From Papio anubis (taxonomy: Eukaryota > Chordata > Mammalia > Primates > Cercopithecidae), in contig NC_044985.1 in assembly GCF_008728515.1 (NCBI RefSeq), positions 76,174,155 through 76,238,154 on the forward strand: a stretch of DNA of 64,000 nt, written 5' to 3'. Of this stretch, positions 1 through 10,211 are shown one piece after another; position 1 is the first letter of the stretch; each line of letters begins with the position of its first letter. The notes below the pieces were generated by a model, which was given only the letters and a program-made list of their open reading frames with translations, had not been told where the DNA came from and did not search any database. Both the position numbers and the translations under genes were made by a program.

Positions 1-482
1 ACTCTTCTGTGTTTATCTCTGAGGACTGCTGCCCTGTCATTGTTTCCACTTGTCCACTCTAACAATCTGTAGGTCTATGCTATGCCTCTCAGGCAGAGGC
101 AATCCCAGAATATAAAATTTCCATAGTGCTTAGCCAACAATGCCCTAACTTCTGTCTATTTCCTCCTCTCGTGTCTCCCTGCTCCATCTTCCTTTTTAAC
201 AAAGGAACCAAGATGTCTGATTTTGTTAAGGTACAACATAAATGGGTGTGACTTGGAGTTGAGCTGGAGAACTGTTCAAACTTAGAATTCTGTAATTTAA
301 CATCCTGAAATCAGCTTTTATAACTTTATGACAATAGTTACCAAGTTGCAAATTTTGAATTGGCTAATAGGCATCTGTAAAGTACAATAATCTTTTTCGC
401 TAAGCACACGTTTTATTCATATATTGATAAAAGCTCAGGCAAAATTATTTACACAAATATAATCATTAGAAATGTCGAATAT
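1..482. other. Unassigned intergenic sequence
   Basis: I see no coding frame, RNA gene or repeat family that I recognise here. Composition is moderately AT-rich with a pyrimidine-rich patch near 120-200. It ends at the target duplication of the Alu that follows. Confidence 0.5.
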
Positions 483-497
483 GAAAACTGTAAGATC

Positions 498-801
498 GGC
501 CGGGCTTGGCGGCTCACGCCTGTAATCCCAGCACTTTGGGAGGCCGAGGCGGGTGGATCACAAGGTCAGGAGATCGAGACCATGGTGAAACCCCGTCTCT
601 ACTAAAAATAGAAAAAAAAAAAAAAATTAGCCGGGCGCAGTGGCGGGCGCCTGTAGTCCCAGCTTCTCGGGAGGCTGAGGCAGGAGAATGGCGTGAACCC
701 GGGAGGCGGAGCTTGCAGTGAGCCGAGATTGCGCCACTGCACTCCAGCCTGGGCGACAGACCGAGACTCCGTCTCAAAAAAAAAAAAAAAAAAAAGAAAA
801 A
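498..801 (+). mobile_element. AluY: AluY SINE, 16-bp internal deletion, intact target duplication
   Basis: A dimeric Alu with head GGCCGGGC, both arms, a central A-rich linker and a 3' poly(A) tail with G interruptions. The left arm runs from GAGACCA straight to TGGTGAAACC, so about 16 bp of the usual AluY sequence is missing. An exact 15-bp target-site duplication, GAAAACTGTAAGATC, lies at 483-497 and 802-816, which fixes both ends and shows L1-mediated insertion on the plus strand. Many CpGs remain, so it is young. The 71-codon frame at 506-721 and the 87-codon antisense frame are Alu shadows. Confidence 0.97.
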
Positions 802-816
802 GAAAACTGTAAGATC

Positions 817-1476
817 ATTTTATAAAGCTTGGTCTAGTAAATCTCTAAAAGTCTGAGGCTGCCAAGTATTAGATATATAGGCTTCTTCAACGTCTCTTCT
901 TTCCCCTTTCTCTTCTTCCAAACAGCTTGATGTTAAGAGCCAAAGTTCACCTGCTTTGCTGATTCAGCATGAAAGTTTCAGGAGTCTTTGGCTGTAACTT
1001 TCACACAAGTTAACTTTATTGCAGTTCAGTGGATTAGAGTAAATGTCAAAATGCAAACTAATACTTTTTGTCTCCCTACTAAATTAAATGTTAAGTAGGT
1101 GTTAATTCTTTAGAAAACTAATTCTGCAAGACTTGTCCCACATCTTATTGGTGAATAAAATTAACTATGATTTTAACTTCCCTTCATGTTCCTTTTGGTT
1201 TAATCTCATCATGACCCCTGAGTTGGGTCCATGGGGCTCTCAAGTCATTCCCTCGATGAAAAAGATCCTTCTCTGGGCATAAAATCTTGACTTATTCAGG
1301 ACAGGCTGCACTGTCTGTCTTTGTAACCTTAGTTACATCTCAACATGTGTCTATTTGAAGACCTATTTTTAGAAACTAACATATGTAGTGTCAAAACAAA
1401 CAAACAAGCAAACTAAACCTCTCCATTTTCAGATGCTAGATATGGCATGCAACTTTTAAAAAGGGCAAAATTTAAG
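817..1476. other. Unassigned intergenic sequence
   Basis: AT-rich sequence between two Alus with no recognisable repeat, RNA or coding feature. A short AAAC-type run lies near 1395-1415. Confidence 0.5.
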
Positions 1477-1485
1477 AGTAGTTTC

Positions 1486-1797
1486 TTTTTTCTTTTTTTT
1501 TTTTTTGAGACGGAGTCTGGCTCTGTCACCCAGGCTGGAGTGCAGTGGCGCGATCTCGACTCACTGCAAGCTCCGCCTCCCGGGTTTACGCCATTCTCCT
1601 GCCTCAGCCTCCCGAGTAGCTGGGACTACAGGCGCCCGCCACCTCGCCCGGCTAGTTTTTTTTTTTTTTTGTATTTTTTAGTAGAGACGGGGTTTCACCG
1701 TGTTAGCCAGGATGGTTTCGATCTCCTGACCTCGTGATCCGCCCGCCTCGGCCTCCCAAAGTGCTGGGATTACAGGCTTGAGCCACTGCGCCCGGCC
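1486..1797 (-). mobile_element. AluY: Young Old World monkey AluY, antisense
   Basis: A full-length dimeric Alu on the minus strand: T-run at 1486-1506, GAGACGGAG start of the reversed tail end, head GGCC complement ending at 1797. Read on its own strand it has GGCTCAAGCC, CTAGCCGGGCGAGG and GGCGTAAACCC, variants I know from macaque and baboon AluY (AluYR-type) copies, where human AluY has GGCTCACGCC, TTAGCCGGGCGTGG or similar, and GGCGTGAACCC. A 9-bp duplication AGTAGTTTC flanks it (1477-1485 and 1799-1807). Divergence looks very low and CpGs are retained. This is the best species clue in the window. Confidence 0.96.
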
Positions 1798-1807
1798 TAG
1801 TAGTTTC

Positions 1808-3076
1808 CATTGTAACACCAGTGTTTCAATTTGGACTAACTTGAGACTGTCTTGTTTCATAATCAGTCAATCCTTAGAATTCTTTCCTCTATAGGACATT
1901 GTGTAATTTCATTTTTTCCCCAAATAAATGATATTCTGTTTTAGAATAACGTACAAAATCTGCCCCAGTATTTTGTCCATAGTAGGCATATGAATAACAT
2001 TTAATTGTTTTTGTTGTTAATAATGAATAGTAATGATGGTGTGCTAACTTTCTCAGAAAACATATGTGTATTCCAAAAAAGGCTTGTTTTATTTAACCAT
2101 AAATGAGTGGCCTTGATAAATATTCCAGACAGCCTGCAGGTTTCCTTGAACAAATATTGTTAGACAGAGAATGATTTTGTACATCTGAAATCACAACATA
2201 GGGAGTGACTGTTTTCAAAATTAAATATGATTATAAGGCATGTTTAAATAAATTGGGATTTAAACTTAGGGTTACCTGTACTGGTATTGTAACAGATAAA
2301 GAACTGTACATATAACCCAGTATTTGTATCAATATAGACAGACTATTTGAATAATTAATTTCAAAAATTGTTTTACTCCTAGTATGAGGGATTATATTAT
2401 TCTCTATTCTCTCCTTACTTTTGCTTTTATAAACACTCAATAAGCCCCACACTATTATTGAAATTCCTGGGAAAAAATTCTAGACTCATTGCTTAATTAT
2501 TCCTGTCCTGATTGTGGTAGGTGTAAAGATAGTACATAAGCGAGCAGGATAAGTTTATCACCTTAATGCTAATGTGCCTTCATTAAAAATGCCTCTATCA
2601 TTGCCCACATTAATTAAACATGTTGATTGAATCAACTGAGGCAACATACTAGAAATAACTTTTCTTGAAAGTTTTTTTCATCTTCTTTTTCTCTTTGTTC
2701 AAAAATGAGAAAAGTAGTTTAGCTACTGTAAACATTTTATTGAAGATTTTTAAATACATTATCTGATGCATGAATAAATACAGTTAGGGGCTTAACCATT
2801 TTAAGCAATAGGTTTATCATTTCTATAAGAATATATTGAATACGACTAATAATTAAACATTTCTATTGTTGCATAGTAATTCTCTAGCAATTGATCCTAA
2901 CCCAAATGAAATTTTCTAAATGCCAGATAAAGCATTCAAAATATTGATTTTAAAGAAGATCAATAAAATCCGAGAGAAACCTGAAAACTAATACAAAGAA
3001 ATCATAAAATTAATTTAGGAAATGAATAAGAAACTTGCCAAGGAAGTAGATACCAAACAAACAAGCTGAGGAACCT
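1808..3076. other. Unassigned AT-rich intergenic sequence
   Basis: No repeat family, RNA gene or plausible coding frame recognised in about 1.3 kb. The 73-codon antisense frame at 2231-2452 has no features that suggest a protein. Confidence 0.5.
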
Positions 3077-4110
3077 GATTCAAGATGCTTGACTAGATGC
3101 AGCCAGGGGGAACAACTGCCACTAAAAACCTGGGGCATTGGGGAGACTGGCACTCTCTGAGCAGATCTTTTGAGGAAAGGCATTGAGAGTGGATGAAGAG
3201 AGGACACAGAAGCAGAGCTAAAGAGGGAGGAAGCTGTGTATGCTTCTCTGCACAGGACTGCTGTGCATGAGATTTATTCCTGACCCCTAATGCCTCCTGG
3301 GGAAGGGGTGAGTCAAACAGGCAAGGAACAACCAACTCTTGCCATAGATCTCTGAAATCCTTGGAGCAAGAGATTCTACAACCCTCAAGGACACTGGAGC
3401 CGGCATGGAAAGCTGCTTAGAGATGTAGTAGAGGCAGGACTCCAACCTCTGCAGAGCCCAGACAGTTTTGTGTGGGAACATCTGCAGTGGAGCATGCCCA
3501 GGGATGCCTATCCTCCAGTGCTCACCAAACTCCTCTAGGAGACTTTATCCATAGGGGTACTCTTGGACCTGGACAGAGCAGGGTGGTTTTGCCCATGAGA
3601 AGCGACCAGTTCAATCTGCGCACCCCCTGTCTCCTGGCTTCTCCGGGGATGCTAGCCTGCTGTATCTGCTTGCAGTGCAGCCTCAGATGCCCAACCAGGA
3701 TGCTTCTCAGGAGCTTTTGTCATAGTTCCTTCTCTAGCAGGCTGTGCCTGACAATCAAAGAGCTCCAGGAGAGCAGACTCAGATGATGTGCACCAGCCTA
3801 CCTGCACCCTCCCCTTCCTGCAGTCTCCTCCACAACACCTTGCTGGCACACAATCACCCATGGCCACTCCCTAACACTGCTTTGTAGCATGCATGGGGGT
3901 GGGCCTTGCTTTCCCTCCTCAACTGGTGTGAATGTGTGCATGCACCCCACTATGACACTGCAGCCAGTGTGAGCACACCCCACCCCTCCACAGCCCACCT
4001 GTGGGGCCACTGCTAGACCAAACATGCACAGGGACACTGGCAACCCTGGCTCCACAACCAAGCAGCAACTGCCCCTGTTGTGAAAGCACACACAGAGGCC
4101 AGCATCCACC
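3077..4110 (+). mobile_element. L1 5' UTR, L1PB-like
   Basis: A GC-richer kilobase that starts with a CAAGATGC-GACTAGATGCAGCC type leader, the position where L1 elements carry their YY1-binding start (CAAGATGG in active copies). It runs in sense orientation up to about 4110, where it joins an ORF1 3' segment directly. The promoter region would have driven L1 transcription; it is decayed now. The 163-codon antisense frame at 3798-4289 and the 104-codon sense frame at 3472-3786 lie in this leader and are not genes. The family assignment comes from recall of L1PB leaders and is moderately sure. Confidence 0.62.
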
Positions 4111-4206
4111 TCCAAACTAAGCTTCATAAGAGAAGGAGAAATAAGATCCTTTTCAAACAAGCAAATGCTAGGGGATTTCCTTACCACCAGAGCTGTCTTA
4201 GAGGTC
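4111..4206 (+). mobile_element. L1 ORF1 3' segment (host element, left part)
   Basis: From AAACTAAGCTTCATAAG to TTACCACCAG this matches the C-terminal coding end of L1 ORF1, which makes the RNA-binding chaperone of the L1 particle. Most of ORF1 upstream is missing, since the 5' UTR abuts it. The same element resumes at 4948 after a nested L1 insertion. No open frame survives. Confidence 0.8.
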
Positions 4207-4947
4207 ATTAGAAAAATGCAAATTAGAACCACAATGAAATACAATCTCATGCCAGTAAGAATGGTGATCATCAAAAATTCAAGAAACAATAGATGCTGGA
4301 GAGGATGTGGAGAAATAGGAACACTTTACACTGTTGGTGGAAGTATAAATTAGTTTAACCATTATGGAAGACAGTGTGGTGATTCCTCAAGGATCTAGAA
4401 CCAGAAATACCATTTGACCCAGCAATCCCATTACTGGATATATGCGTAAGGGTTTAAAAATCATTACACTATAAAGACACATGCACATGTATGTTTATTG
4501 CAGCACTGTTCACAATAGCAAAGACTTAGAACCAACCCAAATGCCCATCAATGATAGACTGGATGAAGAAAATGTGGCATATATACACAATGGAATACTA
4601 TGCATCCGTAACAAAGGATGTGAGTTCATGTCCTTTGCAGGGACATGGATGAAGCTGGAAACCATCATTCTCAGCAAACTAACACAAAAACAGAAAAGCA
4701 AACACCTCATGTTCTCACTCATAAGTGGGAGTTGAACAATGAGAACACATGGACACAGGCAGGGAAACATCACACACCAGAGCCTACTGGGGGGTTGGGG
4801 GCTAGGGGAGGGATAGCATTAGGAGAAATACCTAATGTAGATGACAGGTTGATGGGTGCAGCAAATCACCATGGCACGTGCATACCTATGTAACAAACCT
4901 GTACGTTCTTCCCATGTATCCCAAAACTGAAAGTGTATATATATAAA
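4207..4947 (+). mobile_element. 5'-truncated L1PA 3' end nested in an older L1
   Basis: This segment covers the last part of ORF2, the 3' UTR with its G-rich tract near 4788-4810, and a degenerate A/TA-rich tail. It begins inside ORF2 at ATTAGAAAAATGC, so it is a short, 5'-truncated insertion. AGAGGTC lies on both sides (4200-4206 and 4948-4954), and the host ORF1 reading continues across it, which proves nesting. Low apparent divergence suggests a primate-era L1PA family. The 84-codon frame at 4481-4735 is the residual ORF2 C-terminus. Confidence 0.93.
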
Positions 4948-5310
4948 AGAGGTCCTGAAGGGAGTGCTAAACATGGAGAGATGAAGAGGAAAGATTTACT
5001 GACCACCACAAAAACACACTTAAGTACATAGACCAGTTACACTATAAAGTGATCACACAACAAGTCTGCGTAATAACCAGCTAACAACCTGATAATAGGA
5101 ACTAATCTACAAATATCATACTAACTTTGAATGTAAACAGACTAAATGTCCCAATTAAAAGGCACAGAGAAGTGAGTTGGATTGGATTAAGAAGCAAGAG
5201 ACAATGATATGCTATATTCAAGAGATGCATACCACATGCAAGAACACCCACAGGTAAAAAGCAAAGGAATGGAGAAAAATCTACCAAGCAAACAGCAAAC
5301 TTGTCTTCTT
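4948..5310 (+). mobile_element. L1 ORF1 end, inter-ORF spacer and ORF2 start (host element, right part)
   Basis: Continues the ORF1 tail (GGTCCTGAAGGGAGTGCTAAACATGG), then the spacer and the first part of ORF2, where the endonuclease domain begins (ATGTAAACAGACTAAATG, ATTAAAAGGCACAGA). The frames are broken. Homology fades near 5310. Confidence 0.82.
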
Positions 5311-5388
5311 TTATGCATATCGGATTCATGCACTACCTATTTCCTGGATCTAAAAAACATTAATCAGTTCATATTCTCTTCTTCCCTC

Positions 5389-5433
5389 ACAACACACACA
5401 CACAACACACATGCACACACACACATACACACC
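5389..5433. repeat. (CA)n microsatellite
   Basis: An interrupted CA repeat of about 45 bp, broken by AA, TG and TA steps. Confidence 0.9.
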
Positions 5434-5486
5434 ATCTTTTCTTAAGACACCTAATTTGGAGTTTCACTCAAATATCTAATTTGTAG

Positions 5487-5645
5487 CTATTTTTCATTTT
5501 TTAATTTTAATTATTGTATGTACATGGTATGTGTATATATTTATGGGGCACATGAGATGTTTTGGTACAGTCAAGCAATGTGAAAGAAGCACATCATTTG
5601 AAAACAGCTTCATCTCTATTCCTTTAGCAATACTTCCTTTCAAAA
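5487..5645 (-). mobile_element. L1MA-type 3' end fragment, antisense
   Basis: Reads TTTTTAATTTTAATTATTG followed by TATATATTTATGGGGCACATGAG, the reverse complement of the L1M 3' UTR end that precedes the poly(A) tail. It is a short 3' fragment lying between two sense L1 pieces. Confidence 0.65.
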
Positions 5646-5667
5646 GTCTTTAAATTATCATCTAGAG

Positions 5668-7325
5668 AACCAAGGCAATTTTTATCATAATTCCAATGGA
5701 AGTTTTTTACAGAAAAAGAAAAAAGCAATCCTACAATTCTTATGGAACCACAAGAGACTCCAAATAGTCAAAGCAATCTTGAGAAAGAAGAAATGAAAGT
5801 TGGGGTCATCATGTTTCCTGTTTTCAAATTATATTACAAATCTATACTAATCAAAAGAGTAGAATACTGCCATGAAAACAGATACATAGATGAACGGGAC
5901 AGAATACATAGCACAGAAATAAACCCATGTATATACAGTCAAATTTCATATATATGACTATTATTTCATATATATGTATACATACAAATAGTATATACAT
6001 TTGTATATACTATATACTATATGACTATTATTTCATATATATGTATACATACAAATAGTATATACATATATGTACATATATCTGAAAAAATAGTCTCTTA
6101 AATAAAGAATCCTGGGAAAATTGGATATCCACATGAAAAAAATGAAATTTGACCCTTATACAACAGAGAAAAGTTAACTGAAAATGTATTAAAGAGTTAA
6201 AGTAAGGCCTAAAACCATAAAACTTCCAGAAAAAAATTAGACAACAAGCATTTTGGTGTAGGTCTTGGAAATGATATCATGGATATGACACCAAAAGCAC
6301 AGGCAACAAATGCAAACATAAACAAGTGGGACTACATTAAACTAAAAAGCTCTCTTACAACAAAATAAATAATCAACAAATAGAAAAGGCAACCTACAGA
6401 ATGGGAGAAAATATTTGTAAACCATATATATGATAAAGGTTTAATATTCAAAATATATAAGAAACTCATACAGTAGCAAAATAAATACATAAATAAAAAC
6501 ATGGGCAAATGACTTGAGTATACCTTTCTCCAAAGAAGATATACAGATTGCCAACAGGGATATGTATAAATGCTCAATGTCACTAATCATCAGGGAAATG
6601 AAAATCAAAACCACAAGAAGATATAATTTTTTACTCATTAGGATGTCTATCATAAAAAGATAAAAGATTATATAGATGAGAATTTGGAGAAAAGGGAACC
6701 CTTACACACTGTTGGTGGAGGTAAATTGCTGCAGTTGTTATGGAAAACAGTACGACATTTCCTCAAATAATTTAAAATAGAGCTACCATATGATCCAGCA
6801 ATCCCTCTTCTGGGTATATATTAAATGAAAAGAAAATCAGTATCTAGAAGAGATAGCTGCAGTCATGTACATTGCAGCATTATTCACAATAGGAAATGAC
6901 CTTAGTGTTCACTGACAGAAAAATGAATTAAGTAATGTGATGTGTATATACAATGGACTACTTTTCAGACTCAAAAAGAAGGGAATCCTGCCATTTGTGA
7001 CAACATAGACGAACCCAGAGGATATTATGCTAAGTGAAATAAGCCAGACACAGAAAGAAAAATACTGCATGCATGATCACACCGGTATATTGAATCTAAA
7101 AAAGTTGGATTCATAGAAGCAGAGTGTAGAATGATAGTTACTGGGGACAGGGGATGGGAGGAAAGTGGGGAGATGTTGATCAAGGGTATAAAGTTTCAGT
7201 TACATTGAATGAATGAGTTTTAGAGATCTAATGTACATTATGGAGACTATGGATAATAATACTCTATTGTACACTTGAAATTTGCTGAGCGAATAGATCT
7301 TAAGTATTTTCTCCACATGGAAAAA
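5668..7325 (+). mobile_element. Old L1 (L1MA/L1MB type): ORF2 3' part and 3' UTR
   Basis: A degraded 3' segment of an L1. It carries the late ORF2 coding region (GGAACCACAAGAGACTCC, CCATATGATCCAGCAATCCC, ATTATTCACAATAGG, GCCAGACACAGAAAG) and the 3' UTR (GGGGAGATGTTGATCAA). A TA-rich direct repeat lies within it at about 5951-6090. Frames carry many stops; the 83- and 70-codon antisense frames near 6332-6653 are chance. Confidence 0.88.
5951..6067. repeat. TA-rich direct repeat, 50 bp perfect, period 67
   Basis: A block beginning TATATGACTATTATTTC at 5951 recurs base for base at 6018, with about 50 identical bases per copy and a 67-bp period. Perfect identity inside an old, decayed L1 implies a later local duplication. 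Confidence 0.85.
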
Positions 7326-7860
7326 AATGGTAACATTTAATGGATATTATGAAAAAAGACATATGAAATCAGAAGGAAAAGTAACATTTTCAAATTTCTT
7401 GAGAGAAGGCTTTTAAAATTAAGTGATAGAAGAAGATAAAAAGGATAATTTTAAAATTTCTGTATATCAAAAAGCATACATAATAAATACATACAATTTT
7501 TGACAACTAAGTTAAAGAAAAAAATTAAAGTTATAAATGTAGAATGACTGGAGCAATAAAAAAGAAAATTTAATTTTCTATATATCAAAATTTATTAAAA
7601 ATAGAATAGAATATTTGAACATTTGAAAACTCAGAAAATATTTTAAAATATATGATATATATGTGCACATATATATGAATATGTATATATATCCACATAT
7701 GTATGCACATACACAATTAGCTTATGAATCAATAAGAAAAATACAAACATCATGTAGAAAAAGCAAAAAATTCATGTAAGTATATCAATCACAGTAAAGT
7801 AATCATGATTGGTTTATAAATATGTAACTTTCTGTTTCATAAGTAATTAAGTCTAACATT
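7326..7860. other. AT-rich unassigned sequence with TA microsatellite
   Basis: Very AT-rich. A TA/CA-type microsatellite lies at about 7650-7715. No repeat family recognised in the remainder. Confidence 0.5.
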
Positions 7861-8430
7861 TCCTTTAGCAACAAGATATCATTTTGCCTGCCAGATTAGC
7901 AAAGATTTTTGAATTGAATATATTCATTTTCTAGTGAGTCTAATGAGATAGATATTTTCCTAGATTACATATTGCTAGATCTTTATAGAAAGCAATTTAG
8001 ATGTGTGAGACTTAAATATACTTATATATTTTGATTGTTTAACAAGAAATGGGGACAAAAATGATACATAGAAATGGTTATCACAGCATAATTTATGATG
8101 ATGAAGGAATGTTAATGGCTTTATTTTCATTATCAAGGAACTATTTAATCCCACTGTGAGATACATACAAATGATGGGGAACTATGCAGGCATTAAAAGG
8201 TATGTTTTGTGAATAATTTTGTAATGCAGGGAAATGTAGTAAAAATAAATTATAATAAAATTTGTATAAACAACACATTTTAACGATGATAGTAAGATAA
8301 TTATTAAGAAGTTATCAGAATTTTAACAGTTGTTATCTCTCATGGTGCTTTTGAGATTATTTTTGTTACCATAAATTTTTGCTATGTTATCATTTCTTCA
8401 GTGAATATGTGTTGTTATTATTATGTGAAA
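7861..8430 (+). mobile_element. Old L1M (L1ME-like) 3' end
   Basis: Weak but ordered similarity to L1M ORF2 end and 3' UTR: a TTATCACAGCATAATTTATG block, then GGGGAACTATGCAGGCATTAAAA, then a TGTTTTGTGAATAATTTT block and a T-rich 3' UTR ending near GTGAATATGTGTTGTTATT. High divergence points to an early mammalian L1. Confidence 0.6.
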
Positions 8431-9327
8431 ATACGTTCAATAACCAATAACCTTTTCTAATATTCAGAAAAAGGTATAACATTGTGTCAAATGCTTCATT
8501 AATTACCAAGTGATGGAAGATACAAAGTATGACAAATTAATTAGTTTGTTATGTGATATCTGTAAAAACTAAGTCAATAAAGTGTTCCAATAAATTTCTA
8601 AGTAAAGAGTACAAAGATTTCTTTTAACCTCTGCTTCTTTTGGTCTTTTTATTTTATTTTATTTTATTTTATTCTATTTAATTTTAATTTTAATTTTAGA
8701 AGGAAGACTTGAATATGTTTCCAGGCTATGTTAAAGGAGCTGCTGTATTAGCAGAGATTTAAGATATTTTGTGAAGCAAGATCATGGAGAAGGCAGAAAT
8801 GTAGGCCAGAGAAAATGCACGAATAAAGATTGAATGCTTCTTTCTTCAATAAAAGAAAGGCAAAAGATGAGGATGATTGAGGATGGAGATGGGATTTTAA
8901 TTGGAAAGTAAGGATTAATATATTGTGTGAGGTATGTCCCCTCCCTCCGCTCCTCAATTTGATGTTAAAGTCTCCAAACTTATGATTTCAGACCATTATC
9001 AGAAAGACCATCATCTCACCATATTCAGAAGGTGAGATGAGATGAAGACCTATGGAGGCTACACTATTTCAACAGCTGCTACTGGAATTGGAATGAAAGC
9101 TGCTTACTGACTCATGAAAAGGTTAGTGCACAGTTCTAAAGGCCTAACTGATGCTGGAATTACTTAATTACTTTGGCTTAAAATCAGTTTTTCTTTAACA
9201 CTATTTGGTTATAAAAATGGTTCAAATGTATGATGAAAGTATTTTTAGGGTTAAAATATTTTTAAAGTGATTTGTTAAAATTTTCGGTACTAATAAACTT
9301 GAGGAAGTTGATGAGAACATATTTAAA
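8431..9327. other. Unassigned sequence with small hairpin
   Basis: Apart from the TTTTA repeat, no repeat or gene is recognised. A perfect 10-bp inverted repeat TCATCTCACC / GGTGAGATGA lies at 9011-9020 and 9031-9040 with a 10-nt loop. Confidence 0.5.
8646..8698. repeat. (TTTTA)n simple repeat
   Basis: A pentameric TTTTA array, degenerating into AATTT units toward its right end. Confidence 0.92.
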
Positions 9328-9544
9328 ATATACATTTGGCCAACTTCTCCAAACCTTCCTCCCACCCAGCTCCTGGAAGTCACCATTAATGTCTGCCTCT
9401 ATGAGCTCAACATTTTTGGATTCTACCTATAAGTGAAATTATGTGGGATTTGCCTTTCTGTTTCTGGCTTCTTTCATTTCACATAATATCCTTCAGGTTC
9501 ATCCATGTCGTTGCAAATGACAGGATTACCTTCTTTTGTAAGGC

Positions 9545-9881
9545 TGATTAGTATTACATTGTGTATATATACATATATATATACACACACCATATATAGG
9601 GTATATATACACAATATAATATGGTATAATACACAATGTAATAATATATATAATATTGTAATATTAATATATAATTAATATTAATATATTAATTTTTAAT
9701 ATTAACAAATATATTAATATATACTTAATATATAAATAATATATAATATTTATATATTATTTATATAAAATATATAATTAATATTAATATATAAATATTA
9801 CAATATTATATATATTAATATTACATTATATATACATTGTAATATTACATTATAATATTATATATCATATATGTAATATTA
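9545..9881. repeat. TA-rich low-complexity expansion
   Basis: About 340 bp made almost only of A and T, with TATATA, AATATT and TTAATATTAAT units and one CA patch. Many self-complementary stretches make it prone to cruciform or slipped structures. It sits within the inverted L1 and next to the Alu 3' side. Confidence 0.9.
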
Positions 9882-10116
9882 CGTGGCTCAATCTTGGCTC
9901 ACTGGAACCTCTGCCTCCCAGGTTCAAGCAATTCTCCTGCCTCAACCTCCCAAGTAGCTGGGATTACAGGTGCCCAGCTAATTTTTTGTATTTTTTAGTA
10001 AAGATGGGATTTCACCATGTTGGTCTGTCTGGTCTTGAACTCCTGACCTCAGGTGATCCACCTGCCTTGGCCTCCCAAAGTGCTGGGATTACAGGCTTGA
10101 GCCACCGTGCTCAGCC
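9882..10116 (-). mobile_element. AluS-like SINE, antisense, 3' part missing
   Basis: Antisense Alu from the right arm (GTGGCTCAATCTTGGCTCAC) to the head (complement of GGCTGAGCACGG). About 45 bp of the right arm plus the tail are absent at the border with the TA-rich tract, so the TA expansion or a deletion removed them. Moderately diverged. Confidence 0.9.
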
Positions 10117-10211
10117 TATACCATATATTTTTTAGCCCTTAATTTGTTGATGGACATTTAGATTGACTCTCTATCTTGGTTTTTGTGAATAATGTTGCAA
10201 TCAACATGAAT

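Larger units (their letters stand above)
9328..10205 (-). mobile_element. Inverted 5' segment of a twin-primed L1
   Basis: Antisense L1 covering late ORF2 and the start of the 3' UTR: TTCATCCATGTCGTTGCAAATG, GATGGACATTTAGATTGA and TTGTGAATAATGTTGCAATC are reverse complements of late ORF2. A TA expansion (about 9545-9881) and an Alu (9882-10116) interrupt it. Its left end lies in the 3' UTR at the L1 position where the sense segment at 10212 starts, so both are parts of one insertion. Confidence 0.85.

Noticed and set aside
1447..1737. 96-codon frame beginning MQLLKRAKFKSSFFFLF
   Set aside because: Translation of an antisense Alu with its T-run; a typical Alu shadow.
3798..4289. 163-codon antisense open frame, the longest in the window
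   Set aside because: It lies across an L1 5' UTR, the ORF1 tail and a nested L1 insertion; no promoter, splice sites or protein motif supports a gene.
5668..7325. Same L1 as 4111-5310 continuing after a gap
   Set aside because: The 3' UTR looks like L1MA/L1MB while the leader at 3077 looks like L1PB, so I keep them as separate elements; a consensus alignment would settle it.
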